Shown here: piece after piece, positions 1-8,881 of the stretch
Layout of the letters: every line of letters starts with the position of its first letter
How positions within the stretch are numbered: position 1 is the stretch's first letter
NCBI GenBank assembly: GCA_016188575.1
Contig: JACPHN010000005.1
Coordinates: forward strand, 918 to 40,163
Source: Candidatus Schekmanbacteria bacterium
Lineage (GTDB): Bacteria; CSSED10-310; JACPHN01
Reading direction: 5' to 3'
Length of the DNA stretch: 39,246 nucleotides
Translations under genes and position numbers: made by a program
Notes under the pieces: model-generated
Seen by the model: only the letters and a program-made list of their open reading frames with translations
The model's database searches: none
What the model was told of the DNA's origin: nothing

Positions 1-168
1 GGCTTCGCTGCCCTCCCTGGCCGGCGGACGCTATCCGAGCCGCCTTTGCGAGCGAGGTTTAGCCGCGGCCACCCGCGCGGAGCCCCTTGGACGGCGAGTT
101 TCAAATTGACACACCCGTTCCGCGGCGGTGGGGTGCCAGGACGCGACGAATGTGCCAGTACCAAGAGG

Positions 169-185
169 GCGGGCCAGAGGCCCGC
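169..185. repeat. 7-bp perfect inverted repeat, hairpin-forming
   Basis: GCGGGCC, a 3-nt AGA spacer, then GGCCCGC form a perfect hairpin 50-65 bp past the stop of the minus-strand gene ending at 234. There is no T-run, so it is not a convincing intrinsic terminator; it could help end the transcript or be a dispersed repeat. The rest of 1-233 shows no gene I can support. Confidence 0.4.
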
Positions 186-233
186 GGTCCCAGGTGTCGC
201 GCCGCTGATGGCGGGCGCGGCGCCGCCTGGCGA

Positions 234-1613
234 TTACCGGCCGCCAGGAGAAGCGCGCTGCTCCGCATGATCCCGCGCGCAGCGAACGCCCAGATAATGG
301 TACCGCCGCGACCCCGGTCCGTTGACCGAGCGTTTGGCGGCGCGCACGTCGGCGGCGCTGGCCCACCACGTATCGCCGCGGCCAATGCGCACCGAGCCGG
401 ATTCGGGGCCCGTCGGGTTTTCGTACGGGCTCTGTGCGTAGTAGCTCTCGTCATACCAGTCCGCGACCCACTCGGAGACGTTTCCGGCCATGTCGTGCGC
501 ACCATAAGCCGAGCGACCGAGGGGGTAGCTGCCAATCGCGACAGTATCGCCGACGCAGCCGTTAATGTTCGTCGTGGCGCAGTCCGGCGCCCCGTCACCC
601 CAGGGGAAGATGCGCCCGTCGGTGCCACGTGCCGCCTTTTCCCACTCGGCCTCCGTCGGCAGGCGTTTACCGCGCCACCGGCAGTACGCCTCCGCTTGCG
701 ACCACCACAGACAGTTGATCGGGTGATTCTCGTGGCTGGCACGGTGGGTGTTGCACGTCTCTTCGTAGTAGGTGGGGCTGCAGGCACCTGCCCGCTCACA
801 GGCCGCGTAGTCGCCTGCGGGAGCCTCATAGCTGTCCAGGTAAAACGCATCGAGCCAGACGGCGTGCGCGGGAGCTTCGTCGGAATCGCAGGTGTAGGGG
901 CCCTGCGCCCCGCCGCAGCCCATGGTGAACTCGCCGGCGAACACCAGCACCTCCTGGTCGGCCCGGTAGGCAAACGCGATCGAGGCGCTCAGGAAAGCCC
1001 CTCCGTTGATGCTCAGGCGATACGAATAGGTCGTTCCGGCGGTTACCGCGGCGTCGGTGTAGGCGCGGTCGGCGGGCGATAGGCCGATGACGGCGCGGCC
1101 CTGGGGAGCCGCCTCGCCGGCGACGCCGGCGAGGCCGGCGGCGATCGCGGCAACGGCGCCGCAAGTCAGTGCGAACGCGCGGGCGCGGGCGCGGGCGCGG
1201 GCGCGTCGACGTCGAACAGGCGGCGGGTCCAGGCCCACTCGCCTTCCTGCCGCCGCCGCGACCGCCACGACCGCCGCCATCAGCAGCAGTAGCGCGCCGG
1301 CGGCGCCATTCCCGACGGCCGGCACGGCGGGTTCGCCGGGCGCGTCTCGCTCCAGCACCAGGCTGGTCACGCCTATTGCCTCGGAGATCGTCCATTCCAG
1401 CTCGATCGCGGCCGGAGTGGACCGCGCGAGCGTGAAGGAAACCGGGGGCGTCTCCGCCGCCCCGCACGGCAACGCCCCTGACAGCATCAGCAGCAGCACC
1501 AGTGCCGTTCCGGCGGCGGCCCGCACCGCGGTTGACCCTGCGCCCGGCGAGAACGCGCGCGCCACGCCGGCGAGGCCTTCCAAATCACCACCTACTCCGC
1601 GACGTCTGCCCAT
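234..1613 (-). CDS. Membrane-anchored FGE/SUMF-like domain protein with split Fn3-like domain
   Basis: 459 residues. The ATG at 1613 follows a good ribosome site (AAAGGAG). A signal peptide lies at about 29-52. From about 55 to 90 the sequence reads like the first half of a fibronectin-III domain (IELEWTISEA). A hydrophobic segment (~98-120), a very basic loop (~121-147, RARARA repeats) and a second hydrophobic segment (~148-168) follow. The second Fn3-like half (~176-215, TTYSYRLSING) comes next, then a formylglycine-generating-enzyme-like domain (PF03781, ~222-447) with EFTMGC, RLPTEAEWEKAARG, FPWGD, GNVSEWVADWY and GVRCA. True FGEs use a C-x4-C copper/catalytic pair in the C-terminal part; I do not see it here, so sulfatase activation is unlikely. 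The likely role is a ligand-binding or other modifying ectodomain on the outside of the membrane. It lies 12 bp behind a paralogue of the same architecture, so co-transcription is likely. Function is inferred only at fold level. Confidence 0.85.
   Translation of the reverse strand: MGRRRGVGGDLEGLAGVARAFSPGAGSTAVRAAAGTALVLLLMLSGALPCGAAETPPVSFTLARSTPAAIELEWTISEAIGVTSLVLERDAPGEPAVPAVGNGAAGALLLLMAAVVAVAAAAGRRVGLDPPPVRRRRARARARARAFALTCGAVAAIAAGLAGVAGEAAPQGRAVIGLSPADRAYTDAAVTAGTTYSYRLSINGGAFLSASIAFAYRADQEVLVFAGEFTMGCGGAQGPYTCDSDEAPAHAVWLDAFYLDSYEAPAGDYAACERAGACSPTYYEETCNTHRASHENHPINCLWWSQAEAYCRWRGKRLPTEAEWEKAARGTDGRIFPWGDGAPDCATTNINGCVGDTVAIGSYPLGRSAYGAHDMAGNVSEWVADWYDESYYAQSPYENPTGPESGSVRIGRGDTWWASAADVRAAKRSVNGPGSRRYHYLGVRCARDHAEQRASPGGR
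1176..1205. repeat. Hexanucleotide (CGCGGG) tandem repeat inside CDS
   Basis: About five copies of a 6-bp GC unit encode the Arg-Ala repeats of the basic loop between the two hydrophobic segments of the protein at 234-1613. Unit gain or loss would change loop length without shifting the frame. Confidence 0.7.
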
Positions 1614-1625
1614 GCTGAGCTCCTT

Positions 1626-4600
1626 TCACCGCGACAGCGCACAGCGGAAGCCGGCGTCGTGCACGTGCGTCAGATCCGCATGCAAGTTGCGCCGAGCCGT
1701 CCGCAGGCCGTTCCAACTCGGAGCCGAGCTGAAGTCATCGCTCCGTTGCACGTGGCCCGGTCCCGACGCGGGGCCCGTAGGGTTCAGGTAGGGGCTCACA
1801 GCATAGTAACCCGCATCGTACCAGTCGCTCACCCACTCCATGGAGTTCGCGGCCAGGTGGTAAAGCCCATAAGGAGATCTGCCCTTTTCGAGCGTATCCA
1901 CCGGCAGCGTCTCGCCGACGCACATTACGTAGGGCGGACCGGGTTGAAAGTTGGCATAGGTGCAATCCGGCTCTTCGTTTCCCCATGGATACTTCCGCTG
2001 GTCCGTGCCGCGCGCGGCCTTTTCCCACTCCGCTTCCGTAGGCAAGCGCCTCCCTTGGGCCGCGCAATACGTGTACGCGCCTTCCCAGAACACCGTCACG
2101 ACGGGATGGTTCTCGTAGCCCGCCTGGACCGTGTAGATGCTGCCCTCGGCCGAAATTCGGCTGTACCACTGCTCGTAATCGTCCTCGTTCCGGACCTTGT
2201 TGCAAGCGCGACCGGGGGTGCCGGAAGCATCCGTACATCCACTGGCGTGGTTGGTCCCCGAGGCGTTGAGCCAGGCCGCATACTGCGCGTTGGTGACCGC
2301 GTACAAGTCAATCGCGTACGCATTCAGATAGACGGGGTGAACTGGCTGCTCCTCCTCGCAACAATACTCCGAGCCCATCATGAATTCGCCGGCCGGAATC
2401 TGCGCCATGGTGCCCGGGTCGAGCGTGGGCGTGGGCGTGAGCGTGGCCGCCGCCGTCGGGCTTGGTGTCGTTGCTGTCGGCGTTGGGGTGGCGCCCGCGG
2501 AGTGGCGCACCGTGACCCACTCGCTCGCGTCCGCTCTACCATTGACCGTCACCCGGTAGTCGTAGCTTTCACCGAGCTCGGCGGTGGCGTCCGTGTAGCT
2601 GCGAGACGCCGCGGGCAGCTCCACGGCCCAGGCCGCGTAGGCGTATGCGGCGGCGGAAGCGAGCAGCGCCGCGCCGATTCCGCTGGCGCTCGCCACCCGC
2701 CGGCACCGCGATACGAGCAGCAGGAGCACGCCGGACGCGGCCCATAGCGCCACCGGTCCCGCCGGCACGGACGGCGTCGACCGCCGCTCCAACGTCTGCT
2801 GTGCCACCGCGATCGCCTCGTCGACATCCCACTCCAGAGCCACGCCCTCCGGCGTGCTTTCGGCGCGTGTGATGGCGACTGCCGCCTGCAGCGCGCCGCA
2901 TCCGGACCACCAACAGGGGTTCTCGTCGATAAACTGCGTGATGGCGTCGTATTTCGGCGAGGCCCCCTGATCCTGATGCTCCAGCGCTCCCCAGCTCCCA
3001 TACTTGGACCAGCCGCCGGCGTTGGTGAAGTGCATGAAGAGCGTGCCACCGCGGTCGCGCCAGCCAGCGAACCAGCGCCGGTAGACCTCGCCCATCCGCA
3101 CATCGCGGTTCGCCGCGTGGAACAGCGCTTCCATGCTCGCGTCGTCCAGGAGCTCGCCGACGCCGACGAGGTGCTGGCCGCCCTCATAAGCTACGAGCTG
3201 CAGGCCGGGATAGCCGGCCGAGAGAAACTGTGCCTGCTCCTCCAGGGTGGTGAACCCCGCCGAGATCTCGGTGCTGTCGATATCGCCAAGAAGCTGGTCT
3301 ACCGTCCACCCGGAAACTGCGGTATTCGTCCCGTACTCGTACCCGAAATAGGCGGCGATGGCGAACGCATCGACCTTTTGGAAGGTGTTTTCCCAGGAGA
3401 GCAGTCGCTCGTGCATCCAGGTGTTGCCGTTCTGAGAGGCGAGCACCCGCACCAGCCGCGTCCGGCCGCCGAAGACCTCCGCGAAGAGCTCCCAGATCTC
3501 CGCGGACCGGTGGCTGTAGTAACGCTGTCGCGCGTCGTCGCACGCGTCGCTCCACTGCGGCCAGGGGTGACCTTCGCAGTAGACGCCGTTGCCCGCGGTC
3601 TGATCCTGATCACAGCCGGACGCCTGCAGGTCCGCGTATAGCGCGCAGCCCTGCGCGGCGGCCCAGGCTTGCGCGAGCGAAAACGGATAGCCCGGATTCC
3701 ACACTTCGTTGGAGTATTCGACGTACACGCGGTGATCGCCGGCCAGGCGGTCACGGAGGCGCGTGGCGAGCTCGCGGACGAAATCATCGGCGGCCTTGAA
3801 TGGGACCGTGATCCAGATATCCGCGCCAAGCTGGTTGCCGAGCTCGGCGATGATTTCCGCGGGAGCTGCCTGCCAGCGCGCCGTCTGGAGCGTCGGGTAA
3901 GAGGAATAGCTAACCAGATTCTCATCGTACAGCTCCATCCAGTTGAGGAAGCGGATGGCCTTGTACTGGCTCAGATTGCGCAGAAAGGTTGGATGGAAGG
4001 GCTGCGTGGCGTAGCTTTCCGAGAACGGCGTACAGGCGCCGGATGGGCAATCGGAGCTGTCGTTGCACGCGGTGAACGGGTCGGAGGCGCAGGCGCCGCC
4101 GGGCATCAGGATCCGGATGTTGCGCAGGTAGTTGGCGGGGTTGGTGGCGGTAATCGTCATCTGCAGACCACCAGCGGCGGGATCCATGCTGAGCACGTCG
4201 CGGCCCGGCGACGAGGCCGCCTCGTCGCGGGTGGCGCCGCCGGCATACTCGAGAGTCCCCTCGCCGTCGTAGAGCACGACGTAGGTCCCGGCGGGGTGGC
4301 GGCCGTTGCCGTCCCAGAACTGCAGGGTATGAGCGACCTGTCCCCCGTTGGGGTGGCCGGCGTCGAGCGAGCGGACCCATCCGGCGTCGTCGAGGTCGAG
4401 CGGGCCGGCGCAGTCCCAGCAGCCCCAGCGCTCGCCGGCGACCCATGGTCGGCTCGTCTTGAAGGCGTCGACGAACGGCCACTCCTCGATCCAGTCGGTC
4501 AGGAACAGCAGGTTTGTGCCGACAGGCGAGTCTTCAGGCGGGGGAGGGGCCGCAGTCGCTGCGGAGGTGAGCACGGCGGTGGCCGCGAAGGCCGTGGCAG

Positions 4601-4697
4601 CGAGAAAGGCGAAGGCAAGAAGGGCGGCGGTTCGAGCAGGGAGTGTGAGGGGTAGCGCGGTTGCTCGTGTGGGGGCGGGGTGGCGGCGGACCGGCAT
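1626..4697 (-). CDS. Secreted glycoside-hydrolase-like / Fn3 / FGE-like fusion protein
   Basis: 1023 residues, ATG preceded by AGGAGG. The signal peptide runs to about residue 49. A large ectodomain (~55-595) resembles clan GH-A TIM-barrel hydrolases: EYSNEVWN near 330 has the Asn-Glu of the acid/base strand, and AYEGGQHL near 503 could supply the nucleophile Glu. Substrate is unknown; a polysaccharide is plausible. An Fn3-like domain starts at ~605 (VALEWDVDEA), is broken by two hydrophobic segments (~642-662 and ~670-692) around a short basic RCRR loop, and resumes at ~693-733 (YDYRVTVNG). A Thr-Pro linker (~735-762) leads to a PF03781 FGE-like domain (MAQIPAGEFMMG, RLPTEAEWEKAARG, KYPWGN, MEWVSDWYD, GFRCA). 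The catalytic Cys pair of genuine FGE is not visible. Cys-rich inserts in the barrel suit an extracytoplasmic protein. It is paralogous to the next gene over its last ~420 residues and divergent from the kinase gene. Confidence 0.85.
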   Translation of the reverse strand: MPVRRHPAPTRATALPLTLPARTAALLAFAFLAATAFAATAVLTSAATAAPPPPEDSPVGTNLLFLTDWIEEWPFVDAFKTSRPWVAGERWGCWDCAGPLDLDDAGWVRSLDAGHPNGGQVAHTLQFWDGNGRHPAGTYVVLYDGEGTLEYAGGATRDEAASSPGRDVLSMDPAAGGLQMTITATNPANYLRNIRILMPGGACASDPFTACNDSSDCPSGACTPFSESYATQPFHPTFLRNLSQYKAIRFLNWMELYDENLVSYSSYPTLQTARWQAAPAEIIAELGNQLGADIWITVPFKAADDFVRELATRLRDRLAGDHRVYVEYSNEVWNPGYPFSLAQAWAAAQGCALYADLQASGCDQDQTAGNGVYCEGHPWPQWSDACDDARQRYYSHRSAEIWELFAEVFGGRTRLVRVLASQNGNTWMHERLLSWENTFQKVDAFAIAAYFGYEYGTNTAVSGWTVDQLLGDIDSTEISAGFTTLEEQAQFLSAGYPGLQLVAYEGGQHLVGVGELLDDASMEALFHAANRDVRMGEVYRRWFAGWRDRGGTLFMHFTNAGGWSKYGSWGALEHQDQGASPKYDAITQFIDENPCWWSGCGALQAAVAITRAESTPEGVALEWDVDEAIAVAQQTLERRSTPSVPAGPVALWAASGVLLLLVSRCRRVASASGIGAALLASAAAYAYAAWAVELPAASRSYTDATAELGESYDYRVTVNGRADASEWVTVRHSAGATPTPTATTPSPTAAATLTPTPTLDPGTMAQIPAGEFMMGSEYCCEEEQPVHPVYLNAYAIDLYAVTNAQYAAWLNASGTNHASGCTDASGTPGRACNKVRNEDDYEQWYSRISAEGSIYTVQAGYENHPVVTVFWEGAYTYCAAQGRRLPTEAEWEKAARGTDQRKYPWGNEEPDCTYANFQPGPPYVMCVGETLPVDTLEKGRSPYGLYHLAANSMEWVSDWYDAGYYAVSPYLNPTGPASGPGHVQRSDDFSSAPSWNGLRTARRNLHADLTHVHDAGFRCALSR

Positions 4698-4840
4698 GCC
4701 GTGGGGCCTCCTGGAATGTCGAGAGCGGGCTTGCTCGCGCGGAAGAGCCGCTGCAAAATGCGTGCCGCAAGCTCACGGAGCGGCGGCGCCGTGCTGATCG
4801 CGCTGCCCACCGCGATCACGGTCGCGCCGGGCGTCGCCGG

Positions 4841-4855
4841 TGACAACTGTTGTCA
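4841..4855. promoter_or_regulatory. Perfect 15-bp palindrome, candidate operator in divergent intergenic region
   Basis: TGACAACTGTTGTCA is a perfect palindrome around a central T. It sits in the 270-bp gap (4698-4967) between the glycosidase/FGE-like gene (minus) and the kinase gene (plus), 144 bp from one start and 113 bp from the other. Its size and symmetry suit a dimeric repressor or activator controlling both directions. I saw no clear -10/-35 pair here. Which protein binds is unknown. Confidence 0.5.
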
Positions 4856-4967
4856 GTCTCCCGGACGAAGCGCGGCACGGCAGCCGAGCCCACCTTGCGG
4901 CATGCCCGTCCGGCGGGTACTCTACCTCTGGTAGCGGCCCACCACGGTTTCCCCGCCCAACCTCAGG

Positions 4968-7900
4968 ATGTCATCCGCACCGCAACCGGCGGCAGCAGCA
5001 TTCCCCGAGCTCCCTGCGCGAATCGGCGCCTACGAGATCCTCGGCGTGATCGGCCGCGGCGGCATGGGCGTCGTCTTCGACGCTCGCGACCCGCGCACCG
5101 GGGAGCGCGTGGCGCTGAAGACCGTCATCGGCGTCCATGCCGCGCTGATGCCGCGCCTGCGCCGCGAGATCCACGCGCTCATGCGCATCCGCCATCCGGG
5201 CGTCGTCCGGTTTCTCGATGCCGGCGAGCATGCCGGTCTCCCGTGGTACGCCATGGAGTATCTCGCTGGCGTCACGCTGGGGCAATGGTCTCTGGACACG
5301 ACAGCGCCTGTGGTCGAGGCGGGCGCGACGCGGCCGCACACGCCCACGGAGGAGAACAGCACGGGGCTGGCGGGCGAGGCGGCACACGAGGATGCGGCCG
5401 GCAGTCAGCGCACGCGAACCGCCGTGCACGTCTCCACGCCCACCTTCGCGGTCGGTTTGCCCGCGGAACCGCCGGTGTCGATACCGGCCCGGCCCCGCCG
5501 CACGCGGCCGCTCGGCGAGGTCCTCACCGTGGTTCGCCGCCTCTGCCAGATCCTCTCCTACCTGCACGGCGAGGGCTTCGTTCACCGCGACCTCAAGCCG
5601 CAGAACGTGCTGGTGCGTGCCGGCGAGCTGCCGTGCCTGCTCGACTTCGGCCTCGCTCTCACCGTCAGCGTCGAAAGCGGCCGTGAGGCGCTGGAAGTGG
5701 AAACTGGCGCGGTCGGAACGGTCGCCTACATGGCGCCGGAGCAGATCTGCGGTGAGCTCGTCGACGCGCGCACCGACCTCTACGCAGTCGGCTGTATCCT
5801 CTATCAGCTCCTCACGGGCCGGACGCCGTTCGTCAGCCACACCGCCAAGGCGGGCCTGCGCATGCACCTGGAGCTGCGCCCCGACCCCCCGTCACGGTAT
5901 GCGCCCGGCCTGCCGCCGGAGCTGGACGCCACGGTGCTGAAGCTGCTCGAGAAGCAAGCGGATCGCCGGCTCGGGCACGCCGACGACGTCGCCCGGGTGC
6001 TCGGTCGGCTCGGCGGTGATGCGTGGCCCGGGGAGCTTCCCGTGCCGCGGGCCTACGTGTATCGGCCGCACCTGGCCGGTCGCGAGACCGAGCTCGGGCA
6101 GCTTGCCGCCGAGCTGGCGCGCCTGCAGGAAGGCGGGGGCGCCGTGGTGGCGCTCGGCGGTGAATCCGGAGCGGGGAAGACGCGGCTCATCGGGGAGCTC
6201 GGACGCCTGCTTGCCGGGGAAGGTTGCCTGGTGCTGACCGGTGAGTGCAAGGAAGTGGGCGCGAGGCCGCTGCATGGGTTCTCGGAGCCGCTGCGGACGA
6301 TCGGAGACCTGTGTCGCGAACGCGGCGAGGCGACCACAGCGATGTGGTTCGGCCGCCGCGGACCGGTGCTCGCGCGCTACGAGCCGGCGCTGGCAACGCT
6401 GCCGGGGCTGCAGCGCTACGACCTGCCCGCGGAGATCGGCGGGGCGGCGGAGCAGATCCGGCTGTACGCGGACCTCGCCGAGACGCTCGCGGCGGTGGCC
6501 GCCGAGCATCCGGTGATGGTCGCGATCGACGACCTCCAGTGGGCCGACGAGCTCACGATCGGCGCCGTCCGCCACTTCGCGCAGAGCGGTCGGTCGCAGC
6601 TCGCGCCGGTGCTTCTGGTCGGCGCATACCGGGCCGAGGAGGAGACGGACGAGCTGCGCGGCCTGCTCGGCGAGACGGCGGTCAAGCGGGTCGACGTCGG
6701 CAGGCTGGACGCGCCGGCGGTGGCGGAAATGATCATGGACATGCTCGCGCTGCACGATGAGCCGCGCGCGTTCGCGGCGTTTCTCGCCGAGCAGAGCGAG
6801 GGGAATCCGCTGTTCGTGGCCGAGGTGCTGCGGGCGGCCGTCGAAGAGGGGCTGCTGTGGCGCGACGATGCAGGCGAGTGGCAGGTGGCGCTGCCGGCGG
6901 TGGGCGAGGGCGAGGGCGAGAGCGGTGCGGTGGGGAAGGAGGCGTACGCGGCCTTGCCGCTGCCGCGGTCGCTGCGGGATCTGGTGGGGCGGCGGCTGGC
7001 GGGTTTGCCGGAGATGGCGAGGCGGCTGGCCGAGGCGGCGGCGGTGCTCGGGCGCGAGGTCGAGGCGCGGCTGTTGTGGGAGCTGAGCGAGCTGGAGGAT
7101 CTGGATCTCGTGGAGGCCGTCGATGCGCTCGTGCGGCGTCACGTCGTCGAAGAGGCCGAGGGCGGCAAGCTGCGGTTTGCGCACGACAAGATCCGCGAGG
7201 TGAGCTACGCGGGGCTCGCGGCCGAGCGGCGGCGCGAGCTGCACGCGGGGGCGGCGCGCGTGTTGCGGGCGGCGCGGGGGACGAACGCCGGCGCGGCGGA
7301 GGCGGAGATCGCGCGGCACCACGACGAGGCCGGCGAGCGCGCGGCGGCGGTGGCGGCCTACGGGCACGCGGGAGAGCACGCGCAGCGGGCGTATGCGAAC
7401 GCCGAGGCGCTGCGGCTATACGGGCGGGCGATCGAGCTGGCGGTGGAGCAGGACGCGGCGGCGGCGACCGCGGGGGCAACGGCGGGCGCGGGGGCAACGG
7501 CGGGCGCGGGGGCAACGGCGGGCGTGCGCGCGGATCTGCACCAGCGCCGCGCCGAGGTCGAGCGCCTGATCGGCCGATACGATGACGCCGAGCGCGACCT
7601 GGCGGCGGCGGAAGCGCTCGCGGGGGCGTCTGTCGACGAGGAGCGGCGGGTGCGCGTGCTCACCGATCGCGCCGAGATCGCCTGGCGGCGAGGGCGGGCG
7701 GCGGAGGCCGAGGCGCTGGCGGGGGAGGCGATCGCCGGGGCGGAGGGGCTGGGACGGGCCGTCCTGACCGCGGGCGCGCTGCGCCAGCACGCCATCGCGC
7801 GCTACTTTCAGGGCGACCTGGCCGGGGCGATCGCGGAGCTGCGGCGGGCGCTGGCCGTGGCGGAAGGCGCTGGCGAGCTGCCGCTTGTGCTCGCGTTGCG

Positions 7901-8849
7901 GCAGAGCCTGGCGTCGTTTCTGACGATGCAGTATCGCCACACTGAGGCGATCGGCCTGTTGGAGGGACTAGAGGCCGCGCACCGCGATAGCGGCAACCGC
8001 GACGCCCTGTGGCGAGCGCTCAACATGCTGGGGAGGGCATACCATTTGACCGGGAGCTTCGCTCGTGCTCTCGCCGCGTTCAGCGAATCGGCGCGGATGG
8101 CCCACGAGGTGGGCGAGCGGTACGGCGAGGCTAACGCTCTCGGCGGGTTGGCTTCACTCCTGAGCGAGCTCGGCCAGCAGGACCAGGCGGCAGATGTTCT
8201 GGGCCGCGCCGAGGCGATTGCTCATGAGCTCGGCGACCAGGCTCTCCTGGCCGGAATCCTACACACGGACGCCAGGGCCCGGCGCCTGGCCGGGCACCGC
8301 GACAAAGCATCCAGCCGGCTCGCGGCCGCGCGAGACGCCGCAGCCTTGGCAGGCTCCAGGTTTCTGGAGGTAGATATCGCAATCGAGGCGATGTTCCTCC
8401 ACATCGGACAGTCGTCGGTCGCCGATCTTCGGGAGAATACGATGCGAGTACTGGGCAGCACTTCGCCGAGCGAGGAGTGGCCTATAGGGTACATTTACCG
8501 CATCAATCTCGCCAGGATAGCGTTGCGCGCTGCAGCGCCGGTGCTTGCCCGTCAGCTCGCGGCCGACGCCCAAGAAATCATGCTTCGTAGTGGAAACTGG
8601 CACACCGGCGATCTGCCCTGGGAACGCATCCTGTTGCCGGCGTTGATCGCTGAGATGAGCTGCCTGCGGCCCGCGCTGCCAGGTGCAGAGCATCTGCGCG
8701 ATGATGACCTACCTCGTAAGGAATGGAACGACTGCCAGTGGGTTCTCTGGGGCAAGCGGGAGCTTGCCCGTCTCCTTGCGCAACTGCCCGTCGAGTTTCA
8801 TGCCGGCTTCCTGGCGCACCCCGACTACAGCCTCATGCGACTTGTGTAG
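4968..8849 (+). CDS. Ser/Thr protein kinase - AAA ATPase - TPR regulator
   Basis: 1293 residues, predicted cytoplasmic. The N-terminal Hanks-type kinase has a glycine loop (GRGGMGVV, ~29-36), Lys51 in VALK, HRDLKPQN at 206-213, DFG at 226-228 and APE at 256-258, so it looks active. A ~75-residue Pro/Ala/Thr-rich insertion (~108-182) separates the N-lobe/hinge from the helix before the catalytic loop. A predicted NTPase follows with Walker A GESGAGKT (398-405) and Walker B IDDLQWAD (520-527), as in the AAA_16/STAND ATPases of MalT- and PknK-like regulators. From about 750 to the end the sequence is Ala-rich helical repeats of TPR type. There is no DNA-binding domain at the C terminus, so output is probably phosphorylation or protein binding. 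The Shine-Dalgarno before the ATG is weak. Codon use becomes less GC-biased after about 8040, perhaps reflecting composition only. Confidence 0.93.
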   Translation: MSSAPQPAAAAFPELPARIGAYEILGVIGRGGMGVVFDARDPRTGERVALKTVIGVHAALMPRLRREIHALMRIRHPGVVRFLDAGEHAGLPWYAMEYLAGVTLGQWSLDTTAPVVEAGATRPHTPTEENSTGLAGEAAHEDAAGSQRTRTAVHVSTPTFAVGLPAEPPVSIPARPRRTRPLGEVLTVVRRLCQILSYLHGEGFVHRDLKPQNVLVRAGELPCLLDFGLALTVSVESGREALEVETGAVGTVAYMAPEQICGELVDARTDLYAVGCILYQLLTGRTPFVSHTAKAGLRMHLELRPDPPSRYAPGLPPELDATVLKLLEKQADRRLGHADDVARVLGRLGGDAWPGELPVPRAYVYRPHLAGRETELGQLAAELARLQEGGGAVVALGGESGAGKTRLIGELGRLLAGEGCLVLTGECKEVGARPLHGFSEPLRTIGDLCRERGEATTAMWFGRRGPVLARYEPALATLPGLQRYDLPAEIGGAAEQIRLYADLAETLAAVAAEHPVMVAIDDLQWADELTIGAVRHFAQSGRSQLAPVLLVGAYRAEEETDELRGLLGETAVKRVDVGRLDAPAVAEMIMDMLALHDEPRAFAAFLAEQSEGNPLFVAEVLRAAVEEGLLWRDDAGEWQVALPAVGEGEGESGAVGKEAYAALPLPRSLRDLVGRRLAGLPEMARRLAEAAAVLGREVEARLLWELSELEDLDLVEAVDALVRRHVVEEAEGGKLRFAHDKIREVSYAGLAAERRRELHAGAARVLRAARGTNAGAAEAEIARHHDEAGERAAAVAAYGHAGEHAQRAYANAEALRLYGRAIELAVEQDAAAATAGATAGAGATAGAGATAGVRADLHQRRAEVERLIGRYDDAERDLAAAEALAGASVDEERRVRVLTDRAEIAWRRGRAAEAEALAGEAIAGAEGLGRAVLTAGALRQHAIARYFQGDLAGAIAELRRALAVAEGAGELPLVLALRQSLASFLTMQYRHTEAIGLLEGLEAAHRDSGNRDALWRALNMLGRAYHLTGSFARALAAFSESARMAHEVGERYGEANALGGLASLLSELGQQDQAADVLGRAEAIAHELGDQALLAGILHTDARARRLAGHRDKASSRLAAARDAAALAGSRFLEVDIAIEAMFLHIGQSSVADLRENTMRVLGSTSPSEEWPIGYIYRINLARIALRAAAPVLARQLAADAQEIMLRSGNWHTGDLPWERILLPALIAEMSCLRPALPGAEHLRDDDLPRKEWNDCQWVLWGKRELARLLAQLPVEFHAGFLAHPDYSLMRLV
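7470..7523. repeat. Three exact copies of an 18-bp tandem repeat in the kinase gene
   Basis: Three perfect 18-bp units (GCGGGGGCAACGGCGGGC) encode repeated Ala-Gly-Ala-Thr-type hexapeptides in a linker within the helical-repeat half. The length is a multiple of three, so copy-number changes would keep the frame. Confidence 0.85.
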
Positions 8850-8881
8850 CCGCGTGGAGAGACTCCCGCTTCCCCTGCTCC

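Noticed and set aside
87-1082. Long plus-strand open frame opposite the 234-1613 gene
   Set aside because: It is antisense to a gene with clear FGE-like motifs and has no domain or ribosome site of its own; long shadow frames are expected at this GC content.
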